Shown here in pieces: positions 63,162 through 64,000 of a stretch of DNA of 64,000 nt (positions are counted from its first letter, which is position 1; each line of letters starts with the position of its first letter). The translations under genes were made by a program, and so were the position numbers. This DNA comes from Magnetovibrio sp. PR-2. Lineage in GTDB: Bacteria > Pseudomonadota > Alphaproteobacteria > Rhodospirillales > Magnetovibrionaceae. The DNA is taken from contig NZ_JBAHUR010000001.1 of the NCBI RefSeq assembly GCF_036689815.1, forward strand, positions 1-64,000, written 5' to 3'. The notes beneath the pieces are model-generated. The model saw only the letters and a program-made list of their open reading frames with translations, made no database searches and was not told the DNA's origin.

Positions 63162-63998
63162 ATGGATGACACCGCACATAACCACGTTTCTGTACTTCCG
63201 ACCGACTCACGTCGTTACCGCACCATATTTCTTTCTGATATTCATCTGGGCAGTCTCGGCTGTCAGGCCGAAATGTTGCTGGATTTTTTGCGCGTGCACG
63301 ACTGTGAAAAGCTGTATCTGGTGGGTGACATAATCGATGGGTGGCGGCTGAAGCGGTCTTGGTATTGGCCTCAAGCCCATAACGACGTTGTGCAGAAAAT
63401 TTTGCGCAAGGTCCGCAAGGGAACGCATGTCTATTTCATCCCCGGCAACCACGATGAATTTGCCCGTGAATTCATTTCCCACAGCTTCGGGGGCGTCGAG
63501 GTGGTCGAAAACCCCATCTACGAAACGGTCGATGGGCGCAAGCTTCTGGTCACACACGGCGATGAATTTGATTCCGTCATTCACTATGCCAAGTGGCTCG
63601 CTAAAATTGGGGACAGTGCTTATTTATTTACGTTGGTTCTCAATCAATTCCTCAACCGCGTGCGCAGACGGCTTGGATTTCCCTATTGGTCCCTGTCGGC
63701 GTATCTCAAATACAAAGTCAAAAATGCCGTCAACTTCATTGCCCAATATGAAGAAGCCGTCGCCACATTGGTAAAACACCGGGGCCACGACGGCATCGTT
63801 TGCGGTCACATCCACCACGCCGAAATGCGCGAGATTGCCGGCGTCTTGTATTGCAACACCGGCGATTGGGTCGAAAGCTGCTCGGCGTTGGTTGAACACG
63901 ACGATGGCCACTTGGAGATTTTGCACTGGAATGACGAGGTGCGCGCCGGTTGCGACACAACCACCCAGACTCAGCCCATCAACATGGCTGCTGAGTAA
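63162..63998 (+). CDS. UDP-2,3-diacylglucosamine diphosphatase-like phosphoesterase
   Basis: A 278-residue calcineurin-fold protein from the ATG at 63162. The metal motifs are FLSDIHLGS, LVGDIIDGW, PGNHDE and HGDEFDS, then CGHIHHAEM near the end. It fits the LpxH-like branch widespread in alphaproteobacteria, which may hydrolyse UDP-diacylglucosamine for lipid A or a related lipid. A lipid role would suit the KAS homologue before it, 112 bases upstream. Its stop is two bases from the window end. Confidence 0.9.
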   Translation: MDDTAHNHVSVLPTDSRRYRTIFLSDIHLGSLGCQAEMLLDFLRVHDCEKLYLVGDIIDGWRLKRSWYWPQAHNDVVQKILRKVRKGTHVYFIPGNHDEFAREFISHSFGGVEVVENPIYETVDGRKLLVTHGDEFDSVIHYAKWLAKIGDSAYLFTLVLNQFLNRVRRRLGFPYWSLSAYLKYKVKNAVNFIAQYEEAVATLVKHRGHDGIVCGHIHHAEMREIAGVLYCNTGDWVESCSALVEHDDGHLEILHWNDEVRAGCDTTTQTQPINMAAE

Positions 63999-64000
63999 AA

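Overview
This 64 kb window reads as chromosome of an alphaproteobacterium, most likely a marine member of the Rhodospirillales in the broad sense. The support is gene content and order: the block rnd-like / kdsD / lptC / lptA / lptB / rpoN / hpf / ptsN; Hsp20 followed by a DUF1150 gene; an NDUFA9-like complex I protein; an IalB-family protein; and yggT / DUF167 / folD. I do not name a species. Coding density is high and most genes are core functions.

Layout. 1-4.6 kb: the 3' part of a very large type I-secreted repeat protein, then a 46-nt copy of the 3' half of tRNA-Ala(GGC) with its terminator, which looks like the far attachment site of an island lying to the left. 4.8-9.2 kb: envelope genes (acyltransferase, GT9 glycosyltransferase, B12-type radical SAM) and a small membrane protein. 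9.3-12.5 kb: a PAS histidine kinase paired with a solute-binding protein. 12.8-13.7 kb: Hsp20 behind a ROSE-like RNA thermometer, plus DUF1150. 13.8-21.0 kb: LPS transport / sigma-54 / PTS-Ntr block. 21.1-25.0 kb: tRNA-Leu(CAG), an NDUFA9-like gene, a GDCCVxC protein, MarR, leucyl aminopeptidase, tRNA-Ser(GGA). 25.1-30.4 kb: a receiver protein behind a strong sigma-54 promoter match, lepA, and a damaged feo iron-uptake operon. 30.5-43.0 kb: folate, signalling, transport, RNA-modification and TetR-controlled genes. 43.1-50.4 kb: DsbA-like protein, argG, an AAA/DUF4143 ATPase in AT-rich flanks, a frameshifted uracil-DNA glycosylase and small metabolic genes. 50.6-57.1 kb: ThpR, aldo/keto reductase, the divergent tesA / ybbA-ybbP set, a Bax-inhibitor-1 protein. 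57.1-64 kb: a J-domain protein, about 1 kb without genes, RarD, an orphan Flp pilin, an Fe-S oxidoreductase, a KAS homologue lacking its catalytic cysteine, and an LpxH-like phosphatase.

Points that stand out: the tRNA-Ala(GGC) attachment remnant; a FabF-like protein whose nucleophilic Cys is Asp; a feo locus with a one-base frameshift in feoA and an in-frame stop plus loss of most of the FeoB GTPase domain; the ROSE-like hairpin before hsp20; a near-consensus sigma-54 promoter before an orphan receiver protein; and a recent synonymous-only duplication inside the giant adhesin. I saw no CRISPR array, prophage or insertion sequence. I did not find one clearly new multi-gene system; the KAS homologue and the island edge are the best leads.
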